A DNA stretch of 7,118 nt from JANQTF01 sp036835375 (GTDB lineage Bacteria > Bacteroidota > Bacteroidia > J057), in NCBI GenBank assembly GCA_036835375.1, contig DAITMB010000189.1, positions 1-7,118 of the forward strand, read 5' to 3'. This document shows, piece by piece, positions 5,971-7,118 of this stretch (position 1 is its first letter; each line of letters opens with the position of its first letter). The position numbers were made by a program, and so were the translations under genes. The notes under the pieces are model-generated. The model ran no database searches, had not been told where the DNA came from, and saw nothing but the letters and a program-made list of their open reading frames with translations.

Positions 5971-6918
5971 TTACTTGAGCAGTTCATAATTCTTAAATCC
6001 AAATAGTTCTCGCCCACCCAAGATGTGCTGCTCCACCAAGGTAAGAAGGCGGTATTTCATGCGCTCGTGCTTGTGCAAGGCCCGGCCTGGCCGACGCGGG
6101 CCGCCGTACTGCAGCTGGTCTCCCCAGTCGAAACGGCGGATGAACTCAGCCATGACCGTCGGGTGTGTTTCTTTAAATTTCCCCAGCAGCTGCAAGTTAC
6201 CGTAGTCAAATGCAGGTGGTAGTTGCCCGTACATTGCCGAAGCAGCCTGCTCTCCCTTGTGGATGGTGTCCAGTGCCCGACTTTTGGAGCGCATCAGGCG
6301 TGGCGGGCGCACCCAGCCGTAGTGATAGATTTCGGCACCAGAATCCGCGACTTTCAGCTTGTGAGTTCCCTCCTGCTGGCGATAGTTTTTCCCATCAAAC
6401 TCCGGAATGCGCCGAAAACTCTGCGCCGACTCCCACGAGTGGATGTCGGGATGATTGCGAATGATGCGGATCTCCTTTTTGTACCAGCCGTGCGAAAGGT
6501 GGTAATGATCATAGTCGCCCCAAAAGTGCTTGTATCCAAAAAGCAGGCCCTCAATTTCTGGTCGGTCGAGATATTGCTCACAGCGCTGCCGCAGTTGCGG
6601 CAGATATTTTTCATGCACGACTTCATCAGCCTGCACATAAAACAGCCAGTCGCCCGTGCAGTGAGATTTGGCGATGTCGGTCTGATGCGCGTTCTCCATG
6701 CCCCTCGGGTACGCATCGAGGTCCCATACGGTGTCGATGATCTTTAATTTAGACGAATGCAGGGATTCGAGTTGCGCGCGGGTGCTGTCGTCGGCATCTC
6801 CTGCGCCAAGGCAAAAGACAAATTCATCGACCAAGGGTAAAATAGAGGCGACCGCCTCTTTGACCGGGTAGTAGAGTTTGACGGCGTTTTTGGCAAAACT
6901 GAATCCACTGATGCGCAT
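5971..6918 (-). CDS. Family 2-like glycosyltransferase
   Basis: Probable nucleotide-sugar-dependent glycosyltransferase of the GT-A fold, close to GT2, likely acting at the cytoplasmic side in surface polysaccharide or glycan synthesis. The N-terminus MRISGFSFAKNAVKLYYPV and SILPLVDEF (25-33) match the start of a familiar Bacteroidota group of such proteins. Residues 89-104, GDWLFYVQADEVVHEK, hold the DxD-equivalent: QADE with Asp98 and Glu99. Further family-like stretches are GLLFGYKHFWGDYDHY (124-139), YKKEIRIIRN (146-155) and IYHYGWVRPP (197-206). The C-terminus GFKNYELL also fits, so the 315-residue protein looks complete. There is no signal peptide or membrane helix. ATG 6918 is preceded by AGAAAGG, a weak purine-rich stretch at very short spacing. 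It is convergent with the acetyltransferase gene. Acceptor and donor sugar cannot be told. Confidence 0.9.
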   Translation of the reverse strand: MRISGFSFAKNAVKLYYPVKEAVASILPLVDEFVFCLGAGDADDSTRAQLESLHSSKLKIIDTVWDLDAYPRGMENAHQTDIAKSHCTGDWLFYVQADEVVHEKYLPQLRQRCEQYLDRPEIEGLLFGYKHFWGDYDHYHLSHGWYKKEIRIIRNHPDIHSWESAQSFRRIPEFDGKNYRQQEGTHKLKVADSGAEIYHYGWVRPPRLMRSKSRALDTIHKGEQAASAMYGQLPPAFDYGNLQLLGKFKETHPTVMAEFIRRFDWGDQLQYGGPRRPGRALHKHERMKYRLLTLVEQHILGGRELFGFKNYELLK

Positions 6919-7118
6919 GAGCCTTTCTTATTTGTTGCAAGATAAGGAATCCGGCAAGTTGCTCACGCGTGCGGCCATGCAACGGAAAATTTGACCTTGT
7001 GCATGAAGTCAACACCACATCTCAGAACCCTCAGTCATACGTGGCGATTTTTTTATCAAGCAAATAAGAATTGAGTGGGATCAATGGATTCCTATAGTTC
7101 CCCCTGAATTCAGGAGCA
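6919..7118. other. Non-coding right edge, presumed promoter region of the glycosyltransferase
   Basis: The last 200 bases hold no supportable gene. They should include the leftward promoter of the glycosyltransferase, but no clean CAAAnnTA box is present. A 6-bp inverted repeat CATGCA/TGCATG (6976-6981/7000-7005) and a seven-base T-run (about 7048-7054) are the only features noted. The T-run is not preceded by a convincing stem. Confidence 0.4.

Noticed and set aside
5487..5978. A 163-codon + strand frame overlapping the acetyltransferase and beyond
   Set aside because: The overlapped frame carries intact GNAT motifs; this one has no family features and runs into the 3' end of the glycosyltransferase gene.
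6223..6747. A 174-codon + strand frame opposite the glycosyltransferase
   Set aside because: It is antisense to a well-supported gene and resembles no known protein.

Overview
The window most likely comes from the chromosome of a Bacteroidota bacterium, possibly a relative of Saprospiria. Three things point there. None of the genes has a convincing Shine-Dalgarno sequence. The region before the tRNA gene holds a perfect TAnnTTTG box, the -7 element typical of this phylum, with a TTG about 20 bases upstream. The glycosyltransferase and the Rpn-type nuclease also read like familiar Bacteroidota proteins. The placement is inference, because no rRNA or other phylogenetic marker is present.

Layout from left to right. 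A short heptamer tandem repeat sits at the left edge (1-20). An Rpn/PD-(D/E)XK nuclease-like gene follows on the + strand (129-1040), ending in a Gly/Gln/Glu-rich repeat tract. It converges with an M42 metallo-aminopeptidase gene on the - strand (1192-2283). A gene-poor stretch of nearly 1 kb (2284-3251) then contains a single tRNA-Leu(UAA) gene (2740-2828) with its candidate promoter. Next come four + strand genes: an AhpD-like carboxymuconolactone decarboxylase family protein (3252-3800), a strong hairpin that looks like a terminator, an AraC-family regulator with an N-terminal cupin-like half (3943-4800), an unrecognised 110-residue protein (4919-5251) and a GNAT acetyltransferase (5306-5761). 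A convergent family 2-like glycosyltransferase gene on the - strand (5971-6918) ends the annotated part. The last 200 bases show no gene.

The genes look like ordinary housekeeping and accessory loci rather than one pathway. The most plausible functional link is the AhpD-like enzyme with the AraC regulator beside it, perhaps a small stress or redox module. The unrecognised protein and the acetyltransferase may share a transcript. No CRISPR array, insertion sequence, prophage, toxin-antitoxin pair or recognisable multi-gene defence system is visible, and I do not claim a new system here.
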